In this document: positions 11,318 to 23,878 of the stretch, piece by piece
Layout of the letters: each line of letters opens with the position of its first letter
How positions within the stretch are numbered: position 1 is the stretch's first letter
The notes under the pieces: generated by a model
Seen by the model: the letters and a program-made list of their open reading frames with translations, nothing else
Told to the model about the DNA's origin: nothing
The model's database searches: none
Assembly: GCA_964059195.1 (NCBI GenBank)
Contig: CAXKWD010000003.1
Span: 16,474,606-16,538,605 of the forward strand
Reading direction: 5' to 3'
DNA: 64,000 nucleotides
Source of the DNA: Ectobius pallidus
Lineage: Eukaryota > Arthropoda > Insecta > Blattodea > Ectobiidae
Position numbers and translations under genes: made by a program

Positions 11318-11765
11318 AAGAACGGACAGCATTGATAATAGGAGACTCTATGGTTCGTCATGTAAGTAAACATCTAAATGTGGACATAGGTCTACTGCTT
11401 CCCTGGATCAAGAGTTGAACGCTTGGAAAATGTGCTCATAAACAAGAAGGATAACCCTGATGTCCTAAAACTACATTCAGAATCCAGAATTCAGTAGACA
11501 TAAGGGAAAAGATGAACTATGTATAGTGATGGTAGCTTGAAAACCTTGTGCAAAGGTAAATAAGTAGAATACTTAGACGCAGAAGTAAAGACTTCCACTT
11601 CATCGACAGAGTGAATTCTATTTCAAACAGATATGCCAAGAAAATAAAAGCACATATATTGATGGCAGCTCCTGGGTAGGTGATAAAGACCTAGGAAGAG
11701 ACGGTGTTCATCTAAACAGGTGGGGGACAGGGAAATTTGGGGACTGTTATATAGAATAATTGAAA
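11318..11765 (+). pseudogene. LINE first-ORF fragment with SGNH-esterase-like domain
   Basis: A plus-strand frame reads LIIGDSMVRHVSKHL, the GDS(M/H)xR block of SGNH hydrolase-like domains found in the first ORF of some CR1-group retrotransposons. Further on, in another frame, DKDLGRDGVHLNRWGTGKFG supplies the matching Asp-Gly-x-His block. Intermediate residues (FIDRVNSI) fit as well. Frameshifts and stops separate the blocks, so this is a dead copy. Together with 12453-12670 it could be the remains of one element. Confidence 0.55.
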
Positions 11766-12094
11766 ATCTTCAAAAAACTTGTTGTGGTACAGAGCAGTGA
11801 AAACATTCCTGAGGTAAGAGTCAATGTGGAGCTGAAGAGCAGATGATTGAAATGAGACCTTTAGGGGTATTTTATTGACTTGCACATAATATGTACAACT
11901 TCCTGCATTGGTAGATTGACACAGTGGACAAAGTAAACAAATCAATGTATGAGAAGTTAATACATAGATTACATTTGACATAGACTACATATAGGTTATG
12001 TAATTTAAAAAATGAAATTAAAAAAATTAAAATTAAAAAAAAACTTCTCTTTACAAGGTTTCGATTACTGTAGGTTATATAGATGATACCTCAA

Positions 12095-12290
12095 GATGTT
12101 TTATGAACCACGTATTGTCATAACAACTAGCGATTCGATCTCTGATTTTGGCAGGTCAAACTCATTCCAAAATTTCATAAAGAATGAGGGTATAGTTCCA
12201 CGAGCACCCACCATGAGGCCAATGACTTCTATAGAGTCAAGATGATACTTTTGCTTGTAAAATGGGTTGCTAGGTTCATAAATCAGTTTT
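12095..12290 (-). pseudogene. LINE C-terminal fragment
   Basis: On the minus strand the frame NPFYKQKYHLDSIEVIGLMV continues with GARGTIPSF. The 'V(I)GLMVGARGTI' phrase is characteristic of the region after the reverse transcriptase in many arthropod LINEs. Orientation is opposite to the fragments on either side, so it belongs to a separate insertion. Confidence 0.5.
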
Positions 12291-12452
12291 TCTTAGTATT
12301 AACCTCTTCGGGATGGCCAACGAATAAAAATTTGAATCTAATATTTAAAATACTGCATATGAATGTTCAGTAAGTTACATTAATAATAAAAGGGATGCAC
12401 TCGAGCACTTTATGTCCACAGATAGCTTGGTTTAAAACTGAAGCAAGTAAAT

Positions 12453-12670
12453 TTGTACAATATTGAGAATTATATGATAGCATGTTCATACTGTAGGTCA
12501 TTATATAAGAGTGGGGGGGTAATGATTTTAGTTAAGATAGGTCTTGAAATCAAGTCATTAAAATTAAATAAATATTGTGAGGAAAAAGTTTTTGAGGTTA
12601 CAGGTATTAAAGTTCGAACTCATGAGGGATCAGTAAAGATCACACATTTTATCTTTAGCTATAATCACTC
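12453..12670 (+). pseudogene. LINE endonuclease fragment
   Basis: The frame YCRSLYKSGGVMILVKIGLE, then LNKYCEEKVFEVTGIKV, resembles the APE-type endonuclease of Jockey/CR1-like LINEs, where a 'KGGGVxIYVK' strand is followed by 'EHFEVxAIKL'. Catalytic residues that lie further along are not preserved. The ORF continues past 12670 without recognisable sequence. Confidence 0.55.
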
Positions 12671-13049
12671 CATAATGCTGAAAACAGTCCATATGAAGAA
12701 GAGCTCGTTCGAAAAAATGATCGCTGCCCGTTGGCAGTATTGCAATATCCAAGAAACTTTTTGTAGCAGTATTCTTGAACTACCATCTTATCTTTTTTAT
12801 CTGTTTACAACACATTATTCTGAAAATGGCAGAATTAAATCCAGGGACATTGGAAGAATAGTACTGGTGTTGTGGAAATGGTCAATATAAGTGACAAAGT
12901 TAAAAGTGAAGAATCTTTGAACCAAAAAGTGTTGGACATCAGCGAATAAACAATAAATTGTCCCAGAATATGATTCCGTATCTCAATACAAAGTGAAAAT
13001 CTGTAAAATATACCATGAGTTATGCACCCTGTTTTAATATATCATTCAA

Positions 13050-14430
13050 AATTCTTCAAGCATAACATGGTGAACTCAGTTTTGGACTTATTATTTCAAT
13101 GTGTGCCTTCCAGTCAAGATTTTGGTCAATTTGTAGTCCTAAGAATTTTATGTTACTAATTTCTTCTATGCTTTGTGTTTGATAATGATTTTTAAGGTTC
13201 AAGATACATCTACGTTTTGTTCTAAATTCAATAAAGTGGGTCTTTTCAATATTAAGTGTTATTTTATTAGCTAGAATCCGTGTATGAAGTAAAATTTCAA
13301 GATTTATACAGTCAAACACTTTAGCTAAGTCATAGAAAATTCCCTGAGCATATTTCTTTTTATCTAACGCTTCCAATATTTCTGTAATAAGTTGAAATAT
13401 AGCATTCTCAGTGGAAATGCCACTTCTGAATCCAAACTGAGATGATGTAAGAATGTTATTCAAATTAAGATAGTCTATAATACACATTTACATAACTTTT
13501 CAAAAACTATTGAAAATGAGGTTAAGAGTTATATAGATAAATAATTTAATGGTAGGTTTTTGTTGCCTTTTTTAAAGAGGGGCTTAACAATGGCATGCCT
13601 TCAGTCTTTCTGGAAATATTGCACTTTCTAACGAACAATTTACTAAGTTCAGGTGAGCAACTTTTTAATAACTTATTACTTATCTCATCCCATCCAGATG
13701 AGCTTTTACTTTTGAGCAACTTGATTATATTTTCAATTTCCATAGAGGAAGTCAGTTCGATTTGAAATTTATGGTTCAAAGCTATAGAATTTATCAGTAA
13801 GTCTACTGCCTTAATGCCAATATTATTTTTAGGAATACATTTCTCTGCAATATATATAAAGTGACAATTAAAAGCTTTTTACATTATCTGATAAATTATC
13901 TAGTTTTCTGTCTTGGTTAATTAGGGACATACAATCATTGTTTCCTTTTGTTCTCCCCATTCGCTTTTTATTATATTTCATATAGTCTTAACTTTATTGT
14001 TTGATTTATTAATTACTTGTGAAAAATGCCTGCTCTTTGCTTCTTTAATTACTTTCTTCAGCATATTGCAATACTTTTTTATAATATCCCTTATGAGTTT
14101 GGTTGTTACGGGTTCTATATTTTAAATAGAGCTGTCTTTTGTTTGCACATGATATTTTAATACCAGCAGTTAACTATGGTTTATTCCTTAAATTATGTAA
14201 CTTAGCAATTTAATTTTTTTGTAACGTTGGCCTCAAAATGTCGCGAGACAATATTTAGGAATTCATTTAATTTACTGTCTACTTTGTCATAGGAAAACAC
14301 AGATTCCCAGTTTTCATTCGCGAGATGTTGTTTGAAATTTAAAATTGAAACATCATTCATTACTCTAGTCATATTACTATGAGTATGTTTGTTAGTCGAA
14401 TTTACTTTATTATTGTTCAACACTAACATT
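13050..14430 (-). pseudogene. Non-LTR retrotransposon reverse transcriptase, internally deleted
   Basis: Minus-strand frames follow LINE order. 14429-14202 resembles the linker after the endonuclease. 13779-13546 has KSKSSSGWDEISNKLLKSC, the 'K...GPDgIsn.llK' start of the RT. 13487-13056 has SSQFGFRSGISTENAIFQLI, then AKVFDCINLEILLHTRI (motif A region) and LNIEKTHFIEFRTKRR (motif D/E region), then IKFLGLQIDQNLDWKAHIE. The palm segment with the YADD box is missing between EILL and LNIEKTHF, so about 100 residues are deleted. Frame changes at about 13500 confirm a dead copy. Clade is Jockey/CR1-like by motif style. Confidence 0.8.
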
Positions 14431-14929
14431 TGTGCATCATGGACTGATAACCCATTTAATATTGGTATGTTTTATTTCTTTATATATGAATATATTATCT
14501 ATTGTTGTTCGAGAGATGTTTTGAATTCTAGTTGGAAAATTTACTATGAAATCTAAATTATAACTACATAGTAAGGACATCAGTCTGATCTTTTTTTCAT
14601 TGCATTTTGATGCAGTTCAAAAACATAATAAATCTCGAATCTTGAATCTATTAATTGCTATCTTGACTCTTCTCTATGGGTTATATATGAAAAACTTGTA
14701 TTGAGTTCACAGGAAATAGGCAATAACCATTAATTAGTATTATTATTATAAATGTATACTTAGGATAAGATAATGTAAATAATTGACTTATTGCAATTGA
14801 TCTAACCTCCTTTATATCTTAGACATAAGCTTGTAGTACGTCTTAGGCTCATAGTATGTAAGATTGACATTGTCAGAAACTTGTGTTACAAGTCTATTGA
14901 CAAAAAATAAATTTATTATTACTATTTAT

Positions 14930-15295
14930 GTGGGTGGTGGTGTTATTTATCAAAGCTAATTGCACTGCAACTTCCAAGGCCGTAATAACACTGTAAAGCA
15001 ATATGTTGCCATGAGAATTGATTTGCATTTCATAAATTCTTTCTAATATATTACATAAAATAGGCACTAAATTGGGCATTACTCCGGTACCGGTCAACCG
15101 ATTTGGTCCAATATCAATAGACTTCTTCGCATGGATGTTATAAATGCGTTATACCAAGTTTCATGTAAATCCGATAAAGCGTATTTGAGTTATCACGCGT
15201 ACAGACACACGGTCAAAACAGCCAGACGGACAGACATTTTTCCGTCCCCTACACAATCTCAAAAAGTATCATTCTGGCTGGTATCATAAAGAAAA
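14930..15295 (+). repeat. GTGCCAGAATG dispersed repeat, copy C (right half)
   Basis: Contains AAAATAGGCACTAAATTGGG, CATTACTCCGGTACCGGTCA, CCAAGTTTCATG and AGCGTATTTGAGTTATCACG, then CAATCTCAAAAAGTATCATT where other copies read CTCATAAAGTACCATTCTGGCAC. It starts inside the family consensus and abuts LINE-derived DNA. Confidence 0.8.
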
Positions 15296-15299
15296 TACT

Positions 15300-17345
15300 C
15301 TAAAGAAAATGTAAAACTCGTTTAAAATTTATCATTCAGAATTTTGGATTTTACAAAATAGAGTTGAGCGAAGTCATTATGTTGACTGTTTTCTTCGCAG
15401 TCCGGCATGGATTTTTAAAATCTAATTCCGTATATTCAAATATGAAACTATCGATGAAGTCCCTGATCAGTTCAACGGGATTAACAATAATATCAGGCGG
15501 GGTACTGTAAACTATAAGCTGGGAGAGTGTTTGAGGACTGATGGATTTGTGTTGGCATTTAGGAAGAATTACAATTTACTCATTATTGAGTGTGGGCTTC
15601 AAGAAAACAGACTTGTACAATTGCGTTGCATTCTATTCTTAGCCACTGAGTCCTGACGTGTCATCACTCCGTGCTCCAATTTTAATGAATTGTGCTTTTA
15701 GAGAACCGCAAGAGTTTTAGATTATTTAGATCCGTCTGCAAAAGTAACAGATTGTGACGTCTACGTTTTGACAGGTTCCAGTAAAAAAAAAAAACTATAG
15801 AGTACCAGTTCCAGGTTAAATAGGAAGGATTGAATTATTTTCTTTCGCTGTAAAGCACAAACTGCAAACTGGTGAACCCTTGTACGACCAACTATATGCC
15901 AACACAATTTTTTTGGTTCGCTCAAAACATTACTTACGAAATTCCTCTCTCCCCATTCATTCAAAAGTGTACAATTCCGAATCACAGCGAAGGATTTTTT
16001 TTTTTTCCAGGTTCGTTCGTTATTTGCCTATTCAGTAACTTCAAGAGGGATATAAATTTATTTATGAATAGATCACAATTTAGTATTTTCAGCAAATGTA
16101 GAAGCTATGTTCAATTGTTTTCATATGCAATTTGTTTCAAATAAATTGCTGCCTACCAAAATAAGGCTGAATTCTGCTATATAGGAAATCACCACACAAA
16201 AAATGTTTACCACTTTCTAAGCACAAGCGAATATGGTATATTATTATATCCCAGGTTTTTGGGGAGGGAAGTATGAAAGTGATATTGAATTACTTTTTAA
16301 TTTCATCCCCGAAACGGTTGTATGGTAACATGAGAGTGAGCAATAAAATATTCTGCAAAGACAATACAATTTTATGTCACCGGAATTTCTGTTTCTTCTT
16401 ATTTGAACCCCTACCAGGCTTGGTGTGTAGAAATGGTGGGATGCAAAATCTACATCCTGTATGAGCCATAAAAAGCTATATCAAGCGTTTTCCGAGGGAA
16501 TAGTTTGAGTATCGTAAGTCGTTCTTCTTTATTTTAAATTCTGAATACCTATATAAGGACCTAGAATTTGAAAATCGAAAGTCCTTCATAAGTTAATATC
16601 GAATTACAAAATACAAAACGCGGGCGACGCCGAGCCTTTTAAGCTAGTACTGTATAAATGATTGGGATCGCTGGTGACCTTAGTGTTAAAAAGCGACTTT
16701 AAATAAATAAATGGAAAGGTTTGAACATAATACAGTACGCTTTATACTACTTTATACACATTTATTCATATTAAATTATGCGTGTTTGTTTACAACGAGT
16801 CGAATAAGAGAGAATTCACTTACGTAATTATGAAATAAAATATGTTTTGATTTAATTATAAACACATCCCATGGAATTTTCTAGTGGGATTTAATTTCAT
16901 ATTAAACCGAAAGAGTATAAACGTGTCCAGAGGGAATTATTCTCCACATCCCCGGAATGTTTCAACAAGAATATGAAAACTGGAAATGTCTGTATAGGAT
17001 TTTACTATATGAAGCCCTATGGGGTTTAGACTGTTGGTGCTGTCGAGTAGGACTAATAGACCCGATGGGGATTTTTCTCTTCGTCCACACACTGAGTCTC
17101 ACACGTAAAACGTATCCCTACTTGCTATAAAAAAGTAATGTCAGTCTGTGTGTGTCTGTCCGTTTGCATGAGTATGAATATGAGTATTTTGTTTTACCTA
17201 GTTACGGCATTCAACCAGGAAAAATACAAGATAGGCCTACTGGAAGCTACAAAAATACAAATTTAAAAAGGCTTACGGAGATATATAGCCTATAGTAGAA
17301 TGTCAACAATCTAAACGTCAATTATCCGAACGACCTTTTTATTAG
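15300..17345. other. No gene or element recognised
   Basis: AT-rich sequence without splice-flanked coding frames. A 76-codon open stretch at 15426-15653 (containing DEVPDQFNGINNNIRRGTVN) has no start codon and no recognised homology. Confidence 0.5.
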
Positions 17346-17349
17346 GCCT

Positions 17350-17868
17350 ATGTGCCAGAATGGTACTTTATGAGATTGTATGGTGGATGGGAAAATGTCT
17401 GTCCGTCCGTGTGTATAACTCAAATACGCTTTATCGGATTTTCATGAAACTTGGTATACGCTTTTATAACGTCCACGGGAAGAATCTTATAGATTTTGGA
17501 TCAAATCGGTTGACCAGTACCGGAGTAATGCCCAGTTTAGTGCCTATTTTATGGTAATATATTAGAAAGAATTTATCAAGTGCAAATCAGATGTCATGAC
17601 AACATATTGTTTCACAGTATTCATATACGGCTTTGGAAGCTTTGACAAATAACATTACCCACATATTCCTTCACATATATTGTGCTTATCAAACTAGAAC
17701 TTTGTCCTTTCATAAGCCCTGCTTAGTGAATCGATCTGGAGCTTAACTCGGAAATCGATTACAAAAATAACTTATATTCTGCATATCATAATTGCAGTTA
17801 TCATTGATTAAACGAAACTTTGTTACATCAGTTGACCTGATTTTATTTTCTGTTATTTTATTACAAAT
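17350..17868 (-). repeat. GTGCCAGAATG dispersed repeat, copy D
   Basis: A nearly complete inverted copy, from GTGCCAGAATGGTACTTTAT through GACCAGTACCGGAGTAATGC and AAGCCCTGCTTAGTGAATCG to TTGTTACATCAGTTGACCTG. The distal CATTCTGGCAC that other copies carry before TTTGTTACATC is deleted here. The embedded 65-codon frame is shared by other copies but shows no known domain. Confidence 0.8.
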
Positions 17869-17869
17869 T

Positions 17870-18490
17870 TAAGGCAAACTATTGTATCCTAGAGGATACA
17901 TTATGACCTTAAGGGTTAAGTAATTATATAATTAAAGTGAATATGATTATCCTAAAGAAATAAATCATATTAGACAGAACAATGGGGCATAATAATGCAT
18001 CAGAAGACGAATATGATCAAATTTCAATGCAAAATGGTATCTCGGGATACCAGATGGAGGTTGACTGAAAATAAAATATGTAAGGGGAGGGCTTTGGAAG
18101 AATCTAGTATTGAAATGGTCAGGAAAAATAATAACGTAAAGTGATATGCAAAAACCGAGGAAGCTTTTGCTCGTTTCAAAGATTATATCACCAAGCTCTT
18201 CGGACCCAAGACCACTCTACTGTGATTTGATCTCTATAGCTCAATTCATACCAAGCAGCCTCCATTTGAGAAATTGAACAACACTTTGGTATCAGTGGCG
18301 AATATTTAGAGCAAGCAATGTTAGTTCCTTTATAAATATGGAAGTATATATTTCTTGTAATATGTATAGAAATGTGAACAATCTAATATAATGTTTGAGC
18401 TGGTGTTTCCGTGTAGACCGTATTCCATTGTGAAATTAATTGAAGGAGGCCTTGCTCGGACATTGATGCCTCTGTTTTTTCTCTTTCATA
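17870..18490. other. No feature recognised
   Basis: Unique-looking AT-rich DNA between two repeats; short frames only. Confidence 0.5.
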
Positions 18491-18493
18491 AAT

Positions 18494-19038
18494 AGACCTG
18501 GGATTTTAGGCTCTGAAAAAAGTTTTAGGCACCTAAAATAGGATTCTGAAACAAGTAAATATGCACTTAGAATATGCTTTAAAAATGTGTAAATACATAG
18601 AAAATAGACTTTACCTGCAAAATTAGACATCACGAACTATATTCACTTAAACAGATGTTCTTTCACTGGTGACTTGACACAGTAGTCCTACCCCCTTAAT
18701 CCTCCCCCTTCCCCGTCAGTCAGCATTCCTTTAGCTACAATTGTTTGGAATACTCAAGTTTCTGTGAAAACCCCACCTCTGCTGTTCTGCTTTTCATTGA
18801 GGGATGTCCATTATAAGATTATAAAAATTACAGAAGTTGAATTTTATTTTAAATGTACAAAAATGCATTTTAGGCACTAAAATAGCAAAATAGGCTCTAA
18901 AGGCCCAAATAGGCATTTTAGGGCACTATAAAACTCTATAAATGTAAGTGATTTATCATGAAATGTCAACATATTTAAAAATTTCCATGTTATTTCATAA
19001 GGAACAAAATAGGCATTTGCCTTAAAATCCCAGGTCTA
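18494..19038. mobile_element. MITE with AGACCTGGGATTTTA termini
   Basis: TAGACCTGGGATTTTAGGC at the left and GCCTTAAAATCCCAGGTCTA at the right are terminal inverted repeats. The inside has many AGGCNNTTTAGG/TAAAATAGG motifs, a subterminal pattern common in hAT elements. TCATAAAT occurs near both outer ends, separated by four bases on the right, so the target duplication is uncertain. Confidence 0.65.
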
Positions 19039-19297
19039 TAATCATAAATGAGCATTTAATCTAGAAGCCCGGAATTCAAGCTTGCAATGTAAGATTTGAA
19101 AAATAACACGTATTTTCAACACTGTTCCTACTTATTGCATATTCTGTCCATTTGTTGTTCATTAAAAATAAAATTATTTTTGTTAACCCAAGCTAAACGA
19201 AGAGACTGATTAACAATTAACAACCAACCGATTCTTTCGAAGCACCGGAATGTCCAGGAATCGAAAAGTCAAATACCGTCGTTTAATATGTGCGGAA

Positions 19298-19605
19298 TTG
19301 ACCACCTGCGTAGGCTTGTCCCTCACTAAGACCCATAGTCCCGGGTTCGGGATCCGGTACCTCCTCGGATTTTTATGAGGTAGGGAGGACTGGAACGGGG
19401 TGCACTCAGCCTCGTGACACAAATTTAGGATCTAGGCTACTTGTTAAAGAAGTAGCGGATCCGGTTCAGTAAGCCATCAATAACGGCCGTGGGAGTCGGT
19501 ATGCTGACCACATGCCCCCTAATCCTGCCATCTGCCTATGGTGAAGACCCAGCTGTCGAATGGCAGGCATATTTCCTCAAAGAGCGCTATGGAGTTTAGT
19601 TTAAT
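19298..19605 (+). mobile_element. tRNA-derived SINE, second family, copy 2
   Basis: Same family as 9478-9775: GGTTCGGGATCC in the B-box position, GACTGGAACGGGGTGCACTC, AAGTAGCGGATCC, AATAACGGCCGTGGGAGTCG and CTATGGAGTTTAGTTTAATT follow in order. The A box is degenerate, so this copy is unlikely to be transcribed from its own promoter. Confidence 0.75.
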
Positions 19606-19785
19606 TTTTTTTAATGTGTGCGGAATTTAATTTTCAAGAGACAAATATTGTAACTCAAAGATTTTTTTTTCAAAACGGGAGAACATAGGTTCCAATTAAG
19701 AAAATACATGAGAGTAACTTAAACAAAATGGGAGAAAAATACTGGAGAGCCAGGGAAGTACGGAAGATTTGGGAACCTTATTACA

Positions 19786-20450
19786 AGAGCAAGGCACTTG
19801 ATGATTTTGCATCTTTTTTTATATGAAGGTTAAAAGACAGCTCGAATATAAATGTCTATCATGAAATAATTGATTAAATAAGGGAAATCTGTGTTTGCAT
19901 TTTTTGCTTTAATTTGCATCTTTTGTCATTTTCGAGAGATATATCATTTTTTGGCAATTTTTTCTCATTTTCGATCATGTTTCAGTGGAGGTAGAGAGGA
20001 CTTTTTCCATATGTACAAAACGTTACTTTTAGAGAATAGACAATCGTTTTTATTTGAGAATTTCCGCCAAGTGTTCATAGTTAATTTTAATTCAGGTTTA
20101 TTGTAAATACCATAGCAGTTTGTCTTGTAGCAATAAAGAAATTATTTTTTCTTTCTGTTCAAATGCCACATATTTGCTATGGGCAATTTGATGGGCGTGC
20201 CAGTTCAGAAAGATTTTTTTCCGCTAAGAGTGTCCAAGTAGTACTTACTACTTTAGTAACAAAATAAGCTATATTGTAAATTCATATATAACGCACTGTC
20301 ATCCATTAAATTGTTTCAAACAATTATTTACTTAAAAATAAGTCATAACGGCAAATTTACTGGTATTTTTAATGTGTAATTTTTTCACTATTTTTAGATC
20401 ATAGATGCATTTTTTTCACTATTTTATGGTCATTAAATGCCTTGCCCTAC
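19786..20450 (+). mobile_element. hAT element with C-terminal transposase remnant
   Basis: Exact 8-bp repeats TTATTACA flank the element (19778-19785 and 20451-20458), with inverted ends AGAGCAAGGCACTTGATGA and TCATTAAATGCCTTGCCC. The plus-strand frame 19975-20103 reads YKTLLLENRQSFLFENFRQV after an E-rich start and preserves the dimerisation-region signature of hAT transposases (VERTFS.YK..L). The rest of the transposase is gone. Confidence 0.8.
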
Positions 20451-20459
20451 TTATTACAA

Positions 20460-21010
20460 ACAAATGCCTACGCGAGAGGAATGGTATCTAGAATCACATA
20501 TAGGCTACATGCATACAGGGTAGGGAAGGAGTCAGCACGATACAAAGCCTCCTCCTAAGTAAAGACACATGCATACACAACGACCTTGATATGCAATTTA
20601 AACAAAATAACAGATCAAAAATTGTAAACATCACTCATTTTAAAGAAGTTTGTATGGTACTTTAAAACTAGTACTAAACCACATGTCTGCATGCGAGAGA
20701 TAATAGACCGGCGTATTAACTACACTCTATAAATACATCACTAGGCAATATGAATAGCCAGCTGAGGGCTCTAAATGAAGCATATATTTTAAAGTAGATG
20801 AATTAAAGCGAATGTATGCATTTCAGATTTACAGCAGCATCTGTCTGCGGGTTACTGTTTTTTTTTCAGCCGAAAATATAAATTATTCTTCACAAAGAGA
20901 TTAATAAATACAAATTAAAAATATTATATTATTATAAAGAATTTTAGGATTTTACGCATTAAGAAATGTTATAAATTTTTCTTGCCTTAAAATCTGTGCA
21001 AATTGGATGC
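20460..21010. other. No feature recognised
   Basis: AT-rich sequence with no inverted termini, open frames or splice-flanked exons that could be defended. Confidence 0.5.
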
Positions 21011-21362
21011 TGTTTAACACGCTGGAAACGTGAGAGATTGTATCTTATAATCACAGATGACACCCTTGTTTGAGATTGTAAAAAAAAAAATCTCCCCTCT
21101 ACAAGTTACTATAATATTCATGAACCATGACGTATCTCGTAGAGAAAATAACTCGCAGACCATTCTGACAGCAGACGTCAATAGGCAGTGGTGTGTGCAC
21201 GCTATAATGTTGACATTTCGATCGGTAACAGCTGAACTTGGTACGCCTACGAATTGACAGATCCCATTGCGATCCATTTATACTTAACATACATAATATG
21301 ATTATCATAAAATACTAGTCCAAACGATACTCGGATAAATGATTAATGATTTTCGTACTCAC

Positions 21363-21930
21363 CTTAGTTGCCCCTCATTCACTTTTTAATGAAATACACC
21401 GAAAATTGTACACTCACAGGAACACAGATCCCGCACTAAGCAGCCATCATTCGTGAGAAAACTCTTCACTCAGGAATCCTGCCGTTATAAAATGTAGTTC
21501 GCTACATCAACAGGTTTTAAAACTCTTAACCTTTATGAAATATAATATAACTATAATACGCACTTCGGATAAGCGGTAATAGTGTCAATAGTGTTTTAAC
21601 CGGACGCACGTGAAATCGTTGTAGACGTTGCGTAATCATACATCGTAGGTCCGTGTGGATGCTAACAACATTCAAGATGGCTGCTCGCGTATGTCACGGG
21701 AGGGGGAGTGACTGTAGTTCTGTCAAACTCTCAAGTTTTTTCATTATTGTACAAAACGTTCAAACTTAATTGTGAACTTAATGAATTTATAATGTTCAGT
21801 GTTTCATATTTATCGTGTGTGAAAGTGTCAATAAACCAATCACGATTCTGTATTTTCATTTTTAATAATCTAGCTTGTAGTCCTAACCTACACAGAGGTT
21901 TGTCTTGTATTGCTAAGTTAAATAAATATA
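21363..21930. promoter_or_regulatory. Candidate bidirectional promoter with flanking 5' exons
   Basis: 21590-21720 has about a dozen CpGs in AT-rich, CpG-poor surroundings and contains CAAGATGGCTGC, a match to the YY1-type AAGATGGC promoter motif. On the minus strand GGGGCAACTAAG|GTGAGT gives a perfect splice donor at 21363/21362, so a non-coding first exon could run from about 21590 to 21363. On the plus strand AAATATAT|GTAAGT near 21928 is a second donor. No partner exons were identified on either side. Confidence 0.4.
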
Positions 21931-21949
21931 TGTAAGTAAAAATAAATCT

Positions 21950-23240
21950 GTGCTGTCTGCTTTTCTTTTGTAGGCATTGTACATGACGATATTCTTTTAA
22001 TTTATAAAAATGCATGTTTTATATAGCATTTCTATGACTATTCTTAGGCAATTATTTTTTTGCAATTGTGTTCTAATTTTTTTAGGGCAGTTTAAAATGA
22101 ATTAACTTTGCCAGCAATAGAAGCTATATGCCTTACATTCATTTATCATCTTCAATGGAATTTAACGTAGTAACTATCCAATACAAATCAGCTGTCAGAT
22201 TTAGTAGTTTTAGTACAGGTAAATGCCTGAAGAGAGCACAGTATATCAGCAGTTACCTGTGTTGCCATCTAACGAACAGCTGATTAACTCACTCAAGACC
22301 GGACTCTTTGAAACGAAAGGCTATTCCCTATCCAAAGTAATTGTTCTGAAAAAATAATAATAAGATTCAAATTTAAATAATTTAAGAATGCCATCATTTA
22401 AGAATCATTAGAACTAGAAATTAAAAAATAACATTATGTTGTGAAGACGTTCAGGATAATGTCACCGGAAGTTAAATGCATGCTCTCCTTTGGGCGTCTG
22501 TTGCTTGTTCTGCCCAGTCCATCATGTGAGACAGAAGTTTTTGTTCTTTAAGGTGGCATAAAACTTACCTACAATCTTCAAATGAAGGCTTAATCATGTG
22601 GCACTATGTCATGAACACAGGTACCTTAACAATGAGCGAGTGTGTAAACCCCTTACTCGTCATGCTCTTGCACCTTCCTTCCTGCTACCCTATGCTTCCT
22701 TGGTTGGCAGTGTTTGTGCAGAAGTCAAAGAGCAGTTATAGCTACAAATAATTCCACTGTCCGAGGTCGAATGCAGTAATGAAGATCCTAGTTTTTGATG
22801 CTGCCACAAGAAGCAGCATAATGTAAACATTCATTGCTTTGGACACTAAATAGAGCAGTAGTGGCAATGGCTGAATGTAAATGAGGCAATAGATTCGATA
22901 GTGCCTCAAAAAGTAGCAAGTATATAGGTATGACATAAGATTTAGACCTGATTAAACTAAAATCAGAATTATTTCCCAGTATAACTCACTGTTAAATCAT
23001 CTAGTGATCTTTTGTGATAAATGTAGTCTTAAAGTTGTTAGTATTTTTGACATTTAAATATTTTTTAAATCAGTCTTATGGGGGACTCACTTGCTAAACC
23101 CAACTGTAACGGAAATAAATCAATTCTGAACAAATGAATGTAGAAACCATAGCCTCAGTAGGCTTTTAACATTCTTGAAGCTGTATAGAAGCCTTGACTA
23201 CAGTGCAGTCAGATGTTTGTAAATTTGCACTTTGCTTTAC
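21950..23240. other. No feature recognised
   Basis: Contains no defensible gene. 22440-22760 has a more balanced composition but every frame is interrupted. Confidence 0.45.
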
Positions 23241-23245
23241 ATGTA

Positions 23246-23511
23246 CAGGTAGGGGAAAAAAAAAGCGGACCAACTAAAATATCTAAGTTGCCGATATGAG
23301 CCACTGCGCATGTCTAGCGGCATTCACAGGATAGCAGGGAATGTACTGAAATTTGTTCTACAGCCGATTAATTGCTTGAATTGAGAAATAATTTCACGTA
23401 ATTTGCATTGCTTGTGAAACAAACGTTTCCGTTACATCTCTTACATTTATTTACGTATCACAAGACTCTGAAATCAGCTACAAAAGTCAGTCCGCTTTTT
23501 TTCCTTACCCG
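23246..23511. mobile_element. Mariner-type MITE, TA target
   Basis: CAGGTAGGGGAAAAAAAAAG and the inverted CTTTTTTTCCTTACCCG form termini adjoined by AGCGGACC/GGTCCGCT-like sequence (right copy GCGGACTGACT on the reverse strand). Both ends abut TA dinucleotides (23244-23245 and 23512-23513). The 266-bp interior is non-coding. Confidence 0.7.
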
Positions 23512-23878
23512 TACATATTTAATAAATGTTTCAGCTCTGTTAATTTTAAAATATTAACAAATAGCAGGTTATAACATAAAAGAAGATAGCGTACATGCCT
23601 TTTCTGATCGATAGCAAATGTGCAAAATAAAATGTTAACATACTGAGCAAGCTAGATCGAGGCAGAAAGGACAAGATGTTTCACAAACCCTAAGGCTGCA
23701 TCCCCGATACAGCCTACCTGACTTACTTCTATTGTAAGTTTTTGTTATGTTGAAAAATAAAACATGCAAGGAAAGAAGAACTCAAATAGCAATAAGCTTG
23801 ATGCAACCTACAAATGTGGAACTTCTGTTATTATATCAAGTGACTTATCCTTCAATATTAATATTAGATGGAAATCTA

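Noticed and set aside
15426..15653. 76-codon open frame with protein-like composition
   Set aside because: No start codon, no splice signals that would make it an exon, no recognised domain.
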